DNA of 64,000 nt from Methylomonas sp. LW13 (GCF_016865255.1 NZ_CP033381.1:5146001-5210000); one strand, 5' to 3'; shown: positions 37,706-48,412, numbered from the stretch's first letter. Numbers and translations: made by a program. The notes: generated from the letters alone by a model not told the origin.

Positions 37706-40195
37706 TCAATTGAAAGGCAGTGAATATTGTGGGGAGTTATTCTCAAATCGCGCGAGGATGTCGTCGAAACCGACGCCGATCTCGACCTTAAGTTCCTCCG
37801 CGCCGGCGAGTATAGCCACCGACCAGAGGAAATCCTGGTTCATAAACAAGATCGCCAGACGTTGCTGGCCGAGCTGGTCGCCGTATTGACGCATAATTTG
37901 GGCGGCGAAATAATCGGGACCGCGTTTGCGCATGATCTCCTCGATTTTCTTTTCGATGCGCTTGAACATGGCATCCGGAATGGGGCCGAACAAGTCCTCT
38001 ATCGGATCGTCGCTGATTAACGGCTGATCGAAGTCTTCAGCTTCATCTTCGAGCGGCTCGGGAGTGCCGCTGACCCGTTCGAGCAAGCGCGCGATCAACC
38101 CGGCGGTCCTGTTGTCGTTATCCGCCCGCGCGTCTGCCAACCCAATTTTCAAGCGGTATAAGCTCATTAAATCCAAGTGGCTGGCATCGCCTTGGCATTC
38201 GGCCAGCGTCCGGTAATACATCAAAGCCGGCGTGTGTCTGCGGGCCTGAGCCATTTTGGCGCAGTGCTTCAATAGCTCGTAATGGCCGACGCTTTCCAAA
38301 GCTTGGCACCAGGCGAGCAGCAGCGCCTCATGGTCCAGCAGCCATTCCACCGACTTTTTCAGCGGCGCTTTGACTTTGTCCAGGGCTTTCAGCACCAAGC
38401 TGTTATCGTCCAATTGCTCGTCGTAATAATTAAGCAAGCCGATCAGCCGCTGCAATTGTGGGGCGGACAGCAGATAGTCCTTAAACGCCGGCAGCGCGCG
38501 GCTAAGCCCCTGTGTCGGCAGTTCCAGCAATCCGGCTTCGATCTGCGCTTGCACATGCATATTGACCGGATCGTCATACAGGCTTGCCAGCGTATCGGCG
38601 ATGCGTTGCAAGCCCTGGGTTTTGTCCTCGGCCCGCCACAGATAAAAACCACGCAACAACTCGGCTTGGCGGCGCAGGCTTTTATCGATGGTCAATTGTT
38701 CGGCCGCTTGAATTTCCTTTTCGACCAAATGAAATTTCTCGGTTTTGATCAAACGACGGGCATGGGCCATATGATTGGCAAACAATAGCTGTTTAGCCAA
38801 AGTATTGACCGGGTCTATCTGCAACAAGGCTTTGGCATAGGCCGCCGCCTTTTTAAAGGCTTTTCTGGCGGCGGCCGATTTGGCTGCCCGCACCAGCAGA
38901 TCGGTATCGTTGGGGAAATGTTGCAGGCCACGTTCCAACCAGTGTTCGTACTGAGCCGCATTCGGCCGCTGTTCCTGGTAAACCGTTAACAGTTTTAGAT
39001 AGCTTTGCCGGTCGTCGGGGTCGTACTCCAGGCTGTCGGCTAACATCGCCGCCGCTTCGCCGGAATAGGCCTTGTCGGCCATGCGCCTGAGGATCAACGC
39101 AATTTTTCGGTCATTGGCCGGCCGGTCTTGTTTCAGAATATCGATGCAGCGTTGCCAAAAAAAACCGGCGTCGTAGGCGTTTTCGGCTTGCTCGTGCAAT
39201 AAGGCTTGCAAGCGGTTTTCCTCGAACGGGTCCTTGCTGGCGAAGTGTTTGAAATAGTCTTTCTCGCCGCCCGGATACTCGGCCAACGCGCCCAGGCAAT
39301 AGGCTTGCGCGGCGTCGTTGCCGAATACGTCGCGATATTGTAGGACCAGATTGAAGCGGGTCTTGGTGTCGGGCTGACCGTTGAGTTTGACCAGCGCTTC
39401 CAATAACTGGCTCTGACGGGCGTTGAGACCTTTGGCCTGAGCAACGATGCGGCGCTGATTGTGTTCCAGACTCGACAGGCTGGCAACGAAATCCACGCCG
39501 GATTGCCGATACGCCAAGCAGGCCTTAGCCAGCTGTTGATAGGGTGATTCGTCGGGGATTTTGGCTAACATGGCCGGGGCTTGTTCGATTTCCGCGCCAG
39601 CCAGCAGCTGCGCTTTCAGCAAGCTGCGCAAATCGCGAAACGCCGAACGAAACGGCAATGGTTTTAAGGCCTGCTCGCAAGGTTCCCGCTCGCCGTTGCG
39701 ATAGGCCGCCAGCGCCGCGTTTATACACTCCCAATGCTTGAGCAATGCGGAATCCTGGGGCAAATGCGGCAACAATTCCGTGACCCCGGAGACCAGCAGC
39801 ATCCCCAGATAAGCCGAAAGCACCGGAAACTCTTCGTCCAACTGCCGAGCATTCAACCCATCCAATAGGGCGTAAGCTTTGCGCTCGTTTTTGCCGGCCA
39901 ACAGCCACAACAGGTAAGCGTCTTGCGCTTGCAGCGGTGGTTGCGCGTTAGCCGCGTAATTTTCCCAAAGTACGCAGGCTTCCTTGAACATGGCCTTGGC
40001 CGCCATTCCCCTGGCCCTTTGCAGATAACAATCGGCCAAGCAGCGTTTGGTTTCGGCGTCGGCCGATTGCTTTAACAGTTCCTTGAATAAATCGCTCGCT
40101 TCCTTATAGCGCCCGGCGGCATAGTGCGCCTGCGCTTTTTCCGGTAACGACGATTCCGAGAGCCCGGCGGAAATTTTCTGGATGATTTTTTTCAT
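37706..40195 (-). CDS. Large TPR-type helical protein, first gene of the Hsp70 operon
   Basis: 829 residues, soluble, without a signal peptide. TPR-like helix pairs recur, e.g. AQAHYAAGRYKEASDLFKEL near the N-terminus and KKAAAYAKALLQIDPVN near residue 470. After about residue 715 comes an acidic linker (EPLEDEAEDFDQPLISDDP) and a separate C-terminal domain of about 90 residues. It starts the operon, with 6 bp to the J-like gene. A scaffold or client-recruiting role for the Hsp70 is an inference from context only. Confidence 0.7.
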   Translation of the reverse strand: MKKIIQKISAGLSESSLPEKAQAHYAAGRYKEASDLFKELLKQSADAETKRCLADCYLQRARGMAAKAMFKEACVLWENYAANAQPPLQAQDAYLLWLLAGKNERKAYALLDGLNARQLDEEFPVLSAYLGMLLVSGVTELLPHLPQDSALLKHWECINAALAAYRNGEREPCEQALKPLPFRSAFRDLRSLLKAQLLAGAEIEQAPAMLAKIPDESPYQQLAKACLAYRQSGVDFVASLSSLEHNQRRIVAQAKGLNARQSQLLEALVKLNGQPDTKTRFNLVLQYRDVFGNDAAQAYCLGALAEYPGGEKDYFKHFASKDPFEENRLQALLHEQAENAYDAGFFWQRCIDILKQDRPANDRKIALILRRMADKAYSGEAAAMLADSLEYDPDDRQSYLKLLTVYQEQRPNAAQYEHWLERGLQHFPNDTDLLVRAAKSAAARKAFKKAAAYAKALLQIDPVNTLAKQLLFANHMAHARRLIKTEKFHLVEKEIQAAEQLTIDKSLRRQAELLRGFYLWRAEDKTQGLQRIADTLASLYDDPVNMHVQAQIEAGLLELPTQGLSRALPAFKDYLLSAPQLQRLIGLLNYYDEQLDDNSLVLKALDKVKAPLKKSVEWLLDHEALLLAWCQALESVGHYELLKHCAKMAQARRHTPALMYYRTLAECQGDASHLDLMSLYRLKIGLADARADNDNRTAGLIARLLERVSGTPEPLEDEAEDFDQPLISDDPIEDLFGPIPDAMFKRIEKKIEEIMRKRGPDYFAAQIMRQYGDQLGQQRLAILFMNQDFLWSVAILAGAEELKVEIGVGFDDILARFENNSPQYSLPFN

Positions 40196-40767
40196 GGCTG
40201 TGCAGGCAATAGCCCATGCTTCAAAATGGCATTATAAAACAGCAACGGCATATGCCGCCTGCTATGCTTTCATATCAAGATGCTGATTCGATCCGAGTTC
40301 TCTTGATTGGCTCAGCGCTTGGGCCTGGGTGGCTTTCGACGCCACACCGAAGGCTTACTTCGGAAGATCAACAGGGTACTTGCGAAGCTGCCCTTAGACC
40401 TTCCGAGCGACCTCGTCCAGTTCCCGAAGTACCCCAGCGATATGCGGAAGTATCACCTCGATTTTTTGCTCGTCAAAGTGGATCTTTCAAGGAGCCAAGC
40501 CGACTTTCCGAGAATCCCGGCCGATGGTTTGAGAGTCCAAGCCAAAGCGAAACGGGAAACAAACTATCATTTGCTGTCGAAGCTTTGCTGGGTCGGCGGA
40601 CTCGCCCCTAAGCCGACAAATAAGATTAAATTGCAGGGCAGCAAATGGGAAATAAGCCGTCCTTCAAAATGTAAGCACGATTAGCTCACGTAATCGCATA
40701 TTTCAAGGCCAACATTTCTCCAATTCCTCTGCCTATAATTGGAGCAGACTATCAACAACGGGTCGTC
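40196..40767. other. Gap without a supported gene
   Basis: About 570 bp between the chaperone operon and the rhomboid gene. Two overlapping plus-strand open frames (40216-40611 and 40307-40684) are low-complexity in character, with many CCGAG/CCGAA-type words, and I recognise neither product. A TATAAT at 40734-40739 lies 28 bp before the rhomboid ATG and could be its -10 box, but no good -35 is visible. Confidence 0.4.
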
Positions 40768-42483
40768 ATGCACAGAACTCAATCCGCAACAACCAACAAA
40801 CAATTTTATGCATCTCCCAAGAGCCCCTTGGCCAAATATCGAAACAGCTTGTGGTGGTGGCTGGTTGCTTCCTGGGTATTTCTTATTGTCATCAGCAAGA
40901 AACACGAATACGGCAGTCTTTGGCTTCCGATTGTTTTCACATATGTGGTTGTGGCGATATTCGATAGCTTTCTTAAACGCCGTTTACCCTACGACCAACC
41001 AATTATCACATTGGATGACGATGGCATAGAATCGCTACTGTTTGCGGGCGCAATTAAACGGCATAGCTGGGGCGAGTTGGTGGAGGCGAATGTTTCCAAA
41101 TTCAAGAACATGCCTTTCATTCAATTCAGATTGCAAGCTTTGGTAGGCGTTATTGATGACTCTATGACCTGGACTGGCATTAACCCCGCGCGACCAGTGC
41201 TACCTATATCGTCTTTGTCTGCAGAAGATCAAATCGAGTTGCTGGAAATAATCAATCAGCGTTTGGGTTTCGCTCAATCAACTAGCAAATCCACTGGTAA
41301 TTCTAGCGCCAGTCAATCGGCCAACAATTTCGCCACTAATCCGCTTGCCGAGGAAAAAGCGTTTCATGATCAGTTGGAGGCTTATGCTCCCATAGCGTGG
41401 ATCACCTGGTTGCTAATTGGTGTCAACGTATTGGTTTGGATTGCAATGTGGCATACCGGGGCGAAAATAGAGCAAACGCCACCCGAGCAGCTACTGAGTT
41501 GGGGCGGTAATACTGCATTTGATGTTCAACGTGGCGAATGGTGGCGAATGGCAACCGCCATGTTTCTCCATGGTAGCCTGATACATTTAGGCATCAATAT
41601 GGCGGGGCTATATGTCGTTGGTGGGGTGGTGGAACGTATATACGGTCATCTGCCTTTTACACTGATTTATTTAGGTTCCGGTTTGATCGGCAATGGGCTC
41701 AGCCTCTATTTTGGTGCGCAATACGCAGTCTCCGCAGGTGCGTCCGGGGCTGTGTTAGGCGTTACTATTGCGCTAATGGTTGGTATGTATCAACACAGGG
41801 AGCGCTTACCAAAAATTTTTAGTAAACGAAGGTTGAGCGGCATAGTGTTGTTTGTTTTTTATGCTTTGCTGTATGGATTTATCAATCGCGGCATTGATAA
41901 CGCGGCGCATATCGGCGGTATGCTAACTGGTTGCTTATTGGGTTTACTGTTACCGGAACGCTTGGACATGGAAAGTTTCAAACACCGCGTCAAAAAACAC
42001 CTAATAATAGGCCTGTCGTCGACGGTTATCGCTACAACAGCTTTAGTCTCGATGTCGCCCCAGGCAACATTGAACATTAAATCAGAGCTAAAAAATCAAG
42101 CCTTATTGGTGCAGGGCGCTAATAGTATTTTTCATGAACTTGTTTTACTCGATCTCGACATAGTTACTTTTCGCAGAGGCCAAATGTCCGCAGCGGAGTT
42201 GAACTCAAAGATCAAAAACACTTACCTTTCAGGCTTAAAACAAGCGATACAACAATTATCAGAAGTCAGACTAGCGGAATCGGATCAGCGATTACAGATG
42301 TTACAAGAGATGAAACTATCAACAGCCCTGTTAGTATCGATCTTCGAACTCGCCCCCTTTCAAAAACCTGGAAGCGGTAAAACTCAGCCAACCGATCTTG
42401 AACGTGCGACCCTTATCAAAGACAAGTTAAAGGCAATAACAGCTCGCATATTGCATGAAGGCCATAAGGTGCGCAGATTATAG
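40768..42483 (+). CDS. Rhomboid-family intramembrane serine protease, large form
   Basis: 571 residues. The N-terminal region has two membrane helices (about 30-70) and a soluble segment, then the six-helix rhomboid core (about 210-400). The catalytic serine is Ser326 in SAGASGAVLGV and the histidine is His381 in NAAHIGGMLTG. HLGINMAGLYVVG supplies the oxyanion His/Asn. A C-terminal helical tail of about 150 residues (430-571) is unusual for the family. It should cut transmembrane helices within the membrane; the substrate is unknown. It has no obvious operon partner. Confidence 0.9.
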   Translation: MHRTQSATTNKQFYASPKSPLAKYRNSLWWWLVASWVFLIVISKKHEYGSLWLPIVFTYVVVAIFDSFLKRRLPYDQPIITLDDDGIESLLFAGAIKRHSWGELVEANVSKFKNMPFIQFRLQALVGVIDDSMTWTGINPARPVLPISSLSAEDQIELLEIINQRLGFAQSTSKSTGNSSASQSANNFATNPLAEEKAFHDQLEAYAPIAWITWLLIGVNVLVWIAMWHTGAKIEQTPPEQLLSWGGNTAFDVQRGEWWRMATAMFLHGSLIHLGINMAGLYVVGGVVERIYGHLPFTLIYLGSGLIGNGLSLYFGAQYAVSAGASGAVLGVTIALMVGMYQHRERLPKIFSKRRLSGIVLFVFYALLYGFINRGIDNAAHIGGMLTGCLLGLLLPERLDMESFKHRVKKHLIIGLSSTVIATTALVSMSPQATLNIKSELKNQALLVQGANSIFHELVLLDLDIVTFRRGQMSAAELNSKIKNTYLSGLKQAIQQLSEVRLAESDQRLQMLQEMKLSTALLVSIFELAPFQKPGSGKTQPTDLERATLIKDKLKAITARILHEGHKVRRL

Positions 42484-42770
42484 GGTGCTGCCGTCAGGCG
42501 CACCGTTCGTGATTGTTGCGCCTCGCATAGCTCTGCACAACCTATAGGTGGCCGCACCTTTTTGGGATTACGTCTGGCGGTTATAGATCTATCAGCAGAC
42601 CTTCGTCAGAAAAACCATCTGTCTGCCTTTGGCCGAACTCAGCCGACAATATCAAGCACCCAACCCATCACCCCACGCTAAGCTCACTCAACAATCCCGG
42701 ATTTTAGTAGCCTCAGTAATTGACGCCCAGGCCGCTATCACCGAAGATCAAGGCTTTTTCGGGAGCCGTG

Positions 42771-43616
42771 ATGAGCAGCAACGACTTTATTCTCTCCGCC
42801 GGCGTGCGTATGCCGGGCATTATTTACGGCACGGCCTGGAAGCAGGAGCGTACCGCCGCGCTGGTGGAACAGGCGCTAACGCTGGGATTTCGCGGCATTG
42901 ACACGGCTTGTCAGCCCAAGCATTATCACGAGGCAGGGGTTGGCGAAGGTGTACTGGCGGCTTGCCGGAAGTTGGGCTTGCAGCGTTCCGAGCTATATTT
43001 GCAAACCAAGTACACGCCGCTGAACGGCCACGATCCGTTACGCATCCCTTACGACCCCAAAGCCGGTCTGCCCGAGCAAGTCGCACAATCCTTCCAAGTG
43101 TCGTTAAAAAATCTGCAAACCGATTATCTGGATGGCCTGGTGCTACATTCGCCGTTGGCGGATCGCGGGCAGTTGTTGGAGGTTTGGCAAGCGCTGGAAG
43201 TTATCCAGCAAAGCGGCGGCGCCAAACAACTGGGTATCAGCAATTGCTATGATCCGAAATTATTCCAATTTTTGTACGACAACGCGACGGTTAAACCGGC
43301 CGTATTGCAGAACCGGTTTTATGCCGATACCGGCTACGACAAACAGCTGCGGGCGTTTTGCCGGCAGCGGCAGATCGTTTATCAAAGCTTCTGGACGCTG
43401 ACGGCCAATCCTAAAATCCTGGCTGACGCGGCTGTGAAAACGCTGGCGGAAAAATACCTGCGCGGCCCGGCGCAGATATTCTTCCGCTATTTAACGCAGA
43501 ACGGCATCGTGCCGTTAACCGGCACCACATCCGCCGAGCATATCCGCGAGGATTTGGCTATTTTCGAGTTTGAGTTGAGTAGCGCGGAATGCGCGGCGGT
43601 GGAGGCCTTGCTTTAA
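42771..43616 (+). CDS. Aldo/keto reductase family protein
   Basis: About 281 residues from the ATG at 42771, preceded by TCGGGAGCCGTG; an upstream in-frame TTG at 42720 is less likely. NAD(P)H-dependent reductase of the (beta/alpha)8 type. The tetrad is partly visible: Asp in FRGIDTA, Lys in LYLQTKYTPL, His in LVLHSPLA. The tyrosine position lies in KHYHEAGVG and is less certain. C-terminal cofactor signature around IVPLTGTTSAEHI. Substrate unknown. Confidence 0.88.
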   Translation: MSSNDFILSAGVRMPGIIYGTAWKQERTAALVEQALTLGFRGIDTACQPKHYHEAGVGEGVLAACRKLGLQRSELYLQTKYTPLNGHDPLRIPYDPKAGLPEQVAQSFQVSLKNLQTDYLDGLVLHSPLADRGQLLEVWQALEVIQQSGGAKQLGISNCYDPKLFQFLYDNATVKPAVLQNRFYADTGYDKQLRAFCRQRQIVYQSFWTLTANPKILADAAVKTLAEKYLRGPAQIFFRYLTQNGIVPLTGTTSAEHIREDLAIFEFELSSAECAAVEALL

Positions 43617-43658
43617 GCGTTTCGATGGCGCTAAGACTCAACAGCCAATTCCCAAAAA

Positions 43659-43682
43659 AAGCCTCTCCCCCGGCAGAGGCTT
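43659..43682. terminator. Hairpin after the aldo/keto reductase gene
   Basis: AAGCCTCT (43659-43666) pairs with AGAGGCTT (43675-43682). The T run is good only on the minus strand (complement of CCCAAAAAAA), where no gene ends nearby, so its use for the plus-strand gene is uncertain. Confidence 0.45.
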
Positions 43683-43724
43683 ATAGAACGGCGGTAAGTC
43701 ACTGTTTTATAACCCTCATCCTAA

Positions 43725-43745
43725 CCTTCTCCCGAAGGGAGAAGG
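43725..43745. repeat. Short palindromic element
   Basis: CCTTCTCCC (43725-43733) and GGGAGAAGG (43737-43745) form a 9-bp stem with a GAA loop, preceded by CCCTCATCCTAA. The sequence CTAACCTTCTCCCGAAGGGA is of a dispersed-repeat type common in proteobacterial intergenic DNA. The rest of 43617-43918 holds no gene; TATAAT at 43880-43885 may serve the TonB receptor. Confidence 0.55.
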
Positions 43746-43918
43746 AACAAAACTCCTCTTTTACGATACCCCCTGGGGGAGAAGCTTTTATTAAATCCCA
43801 CAAGCTGCCAAGTTTGTAATGGATCTCTATTGACCTGACCCATCATCAACTGATTTGCCCAGTTAACGGTTAAGGCTTTTATAATAACGGGAACCTTGCC
43901 TCTTCAAGCCCAAATGTC

Positions 43919-45949
43919 ATGCTGATTAACCGTTATCTGCGTCAATTTGCCTACCTATGCAGCGGGCTTTGCCTGGTGCATGCCAACGTGCTTGCTCAAG
44001 GCAATCCAGCCGACATCGAAGCGACCAACGAATTGCTGCCGCTAAGTTGGGAGGAACTCACCGAACTGGAAGTATCCAGTCTGGCGCGGCAGGAACAAAC
44101 GGTTAAAGACAGCCCAGCCGCAGCATTTGTAATCACTTCCGAAGACATCCGCCGCTCCGGCGCCACCAGCTTGCCGGAAGTTCTGCGCATGGTGCCTGGT
44201 ATGAATGTGGCTAAAATCAACGCCTGGAATTGGGCGGTCAGCGCGCGCGGTTTTAACGATCTATATGCCAACAAGCTGCAAGTGATGATAGACGGCCGCA
44301 GCATTTATGATCCGCTGATCAGCGGGGTCTATTGGGGCCAGCAAAATCCGTCGCTGCCGGATATAGAACGCATCGAAGTGTTGCGCGGCCCCAGTGGCAG
44401 TTTGTGGGGCGCGAATGCCGTGAACGGCACCATCAACATCATCACCCGTTCGGCTCGCGATACTCAGGGCGGTTTGCTTAATGCCGGCGGTGGCACCGAG
44501 GAACGCGGCTTCGGCGGGATTCGTTACGGCCAGAAATTATCCGAATCCACCTTTCTGCGCGGCACGATCAGTACGATGGTGCGCGACGCCAGCATCGATC
44601 TGGCCGGCAGGCAAGACACCCACGACACCGGCGATACCGAAACCGCCAATTTTCGCCTGGACAGCCAACTCAGCGCCCAGGACAAACTGATGGTGGAAGC
44701 CAACGTCTCCCGCTACCGGTTGGGCGGCTACTATATCGGTAAAACCTCGACGACAGCACCGCTGTGGCAAAACGACGACTTTGGCAGGGACGGCGTGACC
44801 GGCAGTTTGCAGGGCAATTGGTCTCATCGCACCGACAGCGGCCACGACTGGCGACTGAATATGGCGTTTACCCAAACCGAATGGCAATTGGCGGTGAATC
44901 GGATGAGCCGCTCGCATTACGATTTGGACTTTCAACACACCCTGCCGGCCATCATCGACAACCACAAACTGATGTGGGGGGTGAACTATCAAAATATCTC
45001 CGATAGTTTCGATAACACGCTGACTCTGGGTTTCGAACCCGAGCAATTAACGCAGCACAATGTCGGGGTATTTTTACAGGATCAAATCGGCTTGACCGAC
45101 GACCTGACCCTAACGCTGGGCAACCGGGTGGAGCATTTCACCTTCACCGGCTGGGAAACCGAGCCCAACGCCCGGCTACTGTGGACACCCAATAAGCAGC
45201 ACAGCCTGTGGGCCGCGGTGTCGCGCGCCGTGGTCCTGCCGAATCGGGCCCAACACAGCATTCGTTTATTCAAACAAATCCCAGATACCAACCGATTTTT
45301 CGAAGCCAAAGCCAACCCGGACATGTTGACCGAAAATCTGTTGGCCTACGAATTGGGCTGGCGTTGGCAAGTTTCCACTAGTCTGGATATCGACAGCGCC
45401 TTGTTTTACAACATCTATGACCGGATGCAAGGCACTAAATTTACCAGTGTGACCTATAACAACCCAACGTACGGCAACATCAAGCAGGCCACCGTGGCCA
45501 ATTACCGGCAAGTGGACAGTTACGGCCTGGAGTTGGCGGTCAATTACCGGGTAAACCACGATTGGCGGCTACAAGCCTCTTACAGCGCCAACCAATTCTC
45601 GGTCAATTACGATAAAAACCAGCCCTGGTTTCGCGATCCACTCACCGAAGAACATTTCAATCCGCAACACAATCTCTCACTGCGCTCTTTGTACAACCTG
45701 ACCAGCGAAATCGAACTGGATGCCTGGGCGCGCTATGTCGATGAACTGTATATCGATAGACGCAGCATTCCGGCCTATATCTCCTTGGACTTACGCCTGG
45801 GCTGGCATCCGCACAAAAATCTGGAGTTATCGATAAGCGGGCAAAATCTGCTGGATGATCAACATCCTGAATTCAGCGACGTGCTGTACATACCGGTCGC
45901 CAGCCAGATTCAACGCGGCTATCTGGCGCAAATCTCCTGGCATTTTTAA
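43919..45949 (+). CDS. TonB-dependent outer-membrane receptor
   Basis: 676 residues. Signal peptide (1-26), then a plug domain (about 60-170) with DSPAAAFVITSEDIRRSG and RIEVLRGPSGSLWGANAVNG, and a 22-strand beta-barrel ending in the aromatic C-terminus QISWHF required for outer-membrane insertion. A TonB-box-like stretch lies near SWEELTELEVSSL. The ligand cannot be named. The two genes that follow (YfiR and a hybrid kinase) start within 20 bp, so this receptor may belong to a signalling unit rather than a nutrient-uptake locus. Confidence 0.93.
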   Translation: MLINRYLRQFAYLCSGLCLVHANVLAQGNPADIEATNELLPLSWEELTELEVSSLARQEQTVKDSPAAAFVITSEDIRRSGATSLPEVLRMVPGMNVAKINAWNWAVSARGFNDLYANKLQVMIDGRSIYDPLISGVYWGQQNPSLPDIERIEVLRGPSGSLWGANAVNGTINIITRSARDTQGGLLNAGGGTEERGFGGIRYGQKLSESTFLRGTISTMVRDASIDLAGRQDTHDTGDTETANFRLDSQLSAQDKLMVEANVSRYRLGGYYIGKTSTTAPLWQNDDFGRDGVTGSLQGNWSHRTDSGHDWRLNMAFTQTEWQLAVNRMSRSHYDLDFQHTLPAIIDNHKLMWGVNYQNISDSFDNTLTLGFEPEQLTQHNVGVFLQDQIGLTDDLTLTLGNRVEHFTFTGWETEPNARLLWTPNKQHSLWAAVSRAVVLPNRAQHSIRLFKQIPDTNRFFEAKANPDMLTENLLAYELGWRWQVSTSLDIDSALFYNIYDRMQGTKFTSVTYNNPTYGNIKQATVANYRQVDSYGLELAVNYRVNHDWRLQASYSANQFSVNYDKNQPWFRDPLTEEHFNPQHNLSLRSLYNLTSEIELDAWARYVDELYIDRRSIPAYISLDLRLGWHPHKNLELSISGQNLLDDQHPEFSDVLYIPVASQIQRGYLAQISWHF

Positions 45950-45966
45950 GACGGTTGATTGCGCCA

Positions 45967-46476
45967 ATGCGTCTGCACACCCTTTTGCTACTCAGTGTCT
46001 GCGTTTGGTTCGCCGGTTTCGCGCACGCGGAGGAAAATAGCCAAAGCCGCGAGTTTCAATTAAAGACTGCCTATTTGTTCCATTTTGCAGAATTGGCGCA
46101 ATGGCCGACGACCAAGCCGGTGACGATTTGTTTGCAAGGCCGCAGCCTGTTACGCGCCTACTTGCCGGTTTTGGAAGGCCAGCAAATCAACGGTAATGCG
46201 GTGCATGTCAATTTGGCCGACGCCCCCGACATCACCCAATGCAGCATCTTGTTTCTAAGCGACTTGGCCGGCTTAACACCGGTATTAGCCGAGCAAGCCC
46301 GGCAGCATCACGTGTTGTTGGTCGGCGACGTGGAAAACTTTGCTAACCACGGGGGTATGGTGCAATTTACGTTGCGCGACAACAGGTTAAAACTGGTGGT
46401 AAATTTAGCGGCGGTGAAATCAGCCGATTTAAAGCTGAGTTCGAAATTACTGCGGATGGCCGAAATAATAGAATGA
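45967..46476 (+). CDS. YfiR-family (DUF4154) periplasmic protein
   Basis: 169 residues from the ATG at 45967; a TTG four codons upstream (45955) is also in frame. Signal peptide [20 protein letters not shown], cut near AHA. The family signature is [18 protein letters not shown] near the mature start, with [19 protein letters not shown] and a C-terminal [17 protein letters not shown]. YfiR proteins restrain a membrane partner from the periplasm, classically the diguanylate cyclase YfiN; here the partner is probably the following kinase. The stop overlaps the kinase start by 4 bp. Confidence 0.9.
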   Translation: MRLHTLLLLSVCVWFAGFAHAEENSQSREFQLKTAYLFHFAELAQWPTTKPVTICLQGRSLLRAYLPVLEGQQINGNAVHVNLADAPDITQCSILFLSDLAGLTPVLAEQARQHHVLLVGDVENFANHGGMVQFTLRDNRLKLVVNLAAVKSADLKLSSKLLRMAEIIE

Positions 46477-48398
46477 CAGCGTCAACAGATCCTCGCATTT
46501 CCATCAGCCGCAAGCTGGGTAAAATCCTGCGAGTGATGGTGATGTTAAGCCTGATGGTGGCGACGGTATCGCTGTCGATTCGGGAATATTCGGCTTTGCA
46601 GCAGAACATTGGGCAAAAATTGACCTTGACCGCCAATATGATCGGCCAAAACGGCAGCTTTGCCTTGTTGTTCGACGACAATCAAACCGCCCAGGAAATA
46701 TTGGATGCGCTGGCCCACGATCCGGACATCATCGCCGGGCAAATCCAAACCCCCAGCGGGGTCACGCTGGTCCGTTACGCAAAACCGGCAAGCAATTGGC
46801 ACGGCTGGTGGCCGGCCTGGCTATCGAAAACCCGGCAGATCACGCAGCCGATTTTGCATAAAAATAAACAGATTGTCGGCCACATTACCCTGGTTGCCGA
46901 CCTGAAACGCGCCTACCACTCCTTGCTGTTCAATACCCTGATTAACACCGGTATTATCTTGATCGCCTTGAGCGTGGTGGCCTTGTATGTGCAGCGCTTG
47001 CAACGTTCGTTTTTAGGCCCGCTGTTGAAATTGGCTAATACCGCGCGGCAAATCGAAAAAGACCACGATTACAGCCGGCGCTCGGATTATGCCGGTAACG
47101 ACGAAATCAGCGATTTGGCCGAAGCCTTTAATAATATGCTGGCGCAAATCCAGGCGCACGAGACCGACTTGGAAAGCCAGGTGCGAAGCCGCACGCAGGA
47201 GCTTGAGCTCGCCAAGCGGGAGGCGGAATCCGCCAATCAGGCCAAAGGCCAGTTCCTGGCCAATATGAGCCATGAAATCCGCACGCCGATGAACGCGATT
47301 GTCGGCTTGGTGGAGCTGTGCCTGAATAGCGAACTGAGCTTTAAACAACGCGAATATCTGAAACGGGTGGAATCGTCCGCGCAGTCCTTGATGACACTGA
47401 TAGGCGACATTCTGGATTTCTCCAAAATGGAAGCCGGCAAAATGCAGATGGAGACCATACCCTTTCTGCTGGAAGAGATGCTGGAGCATGTGTTTTCCAC
47501 CATGCTGCAACTCAGCGCGAACAAGGGGATTCAACTGATCAGGCCGCCGGTCGGCGAGTATCACGCGGTAATCGGCGATCCGCAACGGCTGCGGCAGGTG
47601 TTAATCAATCTGATCGGCAACGCCATCAAGTTTACCGAGCACGGCGAGATAACCGTCAGTTTCAGCGAAATCAGCCGCGATGCGCACTCGGTGCGTCTGC
47701 AATTTGCCATCAGCGACACCGGCATCGGCATCACCGCCGAACAGCAAACCAAATTGTTCCAGGCTTTTAGCCAGGGCGACAGCAGCGTGACCCGCAACTA
47801 CGGCGGTACCGGCCTGGGCTTGATTATCTCCAAGCAGCTGATCGAACAAATGGGAGGGACGATAGAGGTCAGCAGCGAACCCGGCGTCGGTTCCACCTTT
47901 ACCTTTAATGTGCTGCTCGGCGCCACCGATTTGAATACCATCCGTAATTTCCAAATCCGCCGTCACCGTACCAGCATAGACATCGGAAAATTGGCGCGGC
48001 TGCAGGGGCGGCGGGTATTGCTGGTGGAAGATAACGAAATCAACCGCATCGTCGCCATCGAGCTGTTGGAACAAGCGCAATTACAGGTGGATATTGCCGA
48101 AAACGGCGAACTGGCCTTGGACAAGCTGCGGCATCACGACTACGACTGTGTGCTGATGGATGTACAAATGCCGGTGATGGACGGCTATCAAGCCACCCGG
48201 CTGTTACGGCAAATCCCGGCTTGCCGCGACCTACCCGTCATTGCGATGACCGCCAACGTGATGCACGGCGATCATCAGCACTGTCTGGCCGCCGGCATGA
48301 ACGACTTCATCGGCAAACCGATTCTACCGGCCACGCTTTACGAAACCTTATTGAAATGGATTAAACCGGTTACCGACCAGCCTTTGGACCTGGGATAG
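46473..48398 (+). CDS. Hybrid sensor histidine kinase (CHASE8-HAMP-HisKA-HATPase-REC)
   Basis: 641 residues. Membrane helices at about 12-33 and 150-172 enclose a periplasmic CHASE8-type domain ([20 protein letters not shown]); then HAMP (about 175-230) and a coiled coil. The phospho-accepting His267 lies in [16 protein letters not shown], and the ATPase has GNAIKF, DTGIGI and GTGLGL. The C-terminal receiver has Asp563 in [12 protein letters not shown]. The same CHASE8 layout occurs in the YfiN/TpbB type of membrane partners of YfiR, so YfiR control of this kinase is likely. Confidence 0.93.
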   Translation: MTASTDPRISISRKLGKILRVMVMLSLMVATVSLSIREYSALQQNIGQKLTLTANMIGQNGSFALLFDDNQTAQEILDALAHDPDIIAGQIQTPSGVTLVRYAKPASNWHGWWPAWLSKTRQITQPILHKNKQIVGHITLVADLKRAYHSLLFNTLINTGIILIALSVVALYVQRLQRSFLGPLLKLANTARQIEKDHDYSRRSDYAGNDEISDLAEAFNNMLAQIQAHETDLESQVRSRTQELELAKREAESANQAKGQFLANMSHEIRTPMNAIVGLVELCLNSELSFKQREYLKRVESSAQSLMTLIGDILDFSKMEAGKMQMETIPFLLEEMLEHVFSTMLQLSANKGIQLIRPPVGEYHAVIGDPQRLRQVLINLIGNAIKFTEHGEITVSFSEISRDAHSVRLQFAISDTGIGITAEQQTKLFQAFSQGDSSVTRNYGGTGLGLIISKQLIEQMGGTIEVSSEPGVGSTFTFNVLLGATDLNTIRNFQIRRHRTSIDIGKLARLQGRRVLLVEDNEINRIVAIELLEQAQLQVDIAENGELALDKLRHHDYDCVLMDVQMPVMDGYQATRLLRQIPACRDLPVIAMTANVMHGDHQHCLAAGMNDFIGKPILPATLYETLLKWIKPVTDQPLDLG

Positions 48399-48412
48399 CA
48401 TTAATCAACGCC

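Noticed and set aside
40216-40684. Two overlapping open frames upstream of the rhomboid gene
   Set aside because: No recognisable domain, no good ribosome site, and composition looks low-complexity.
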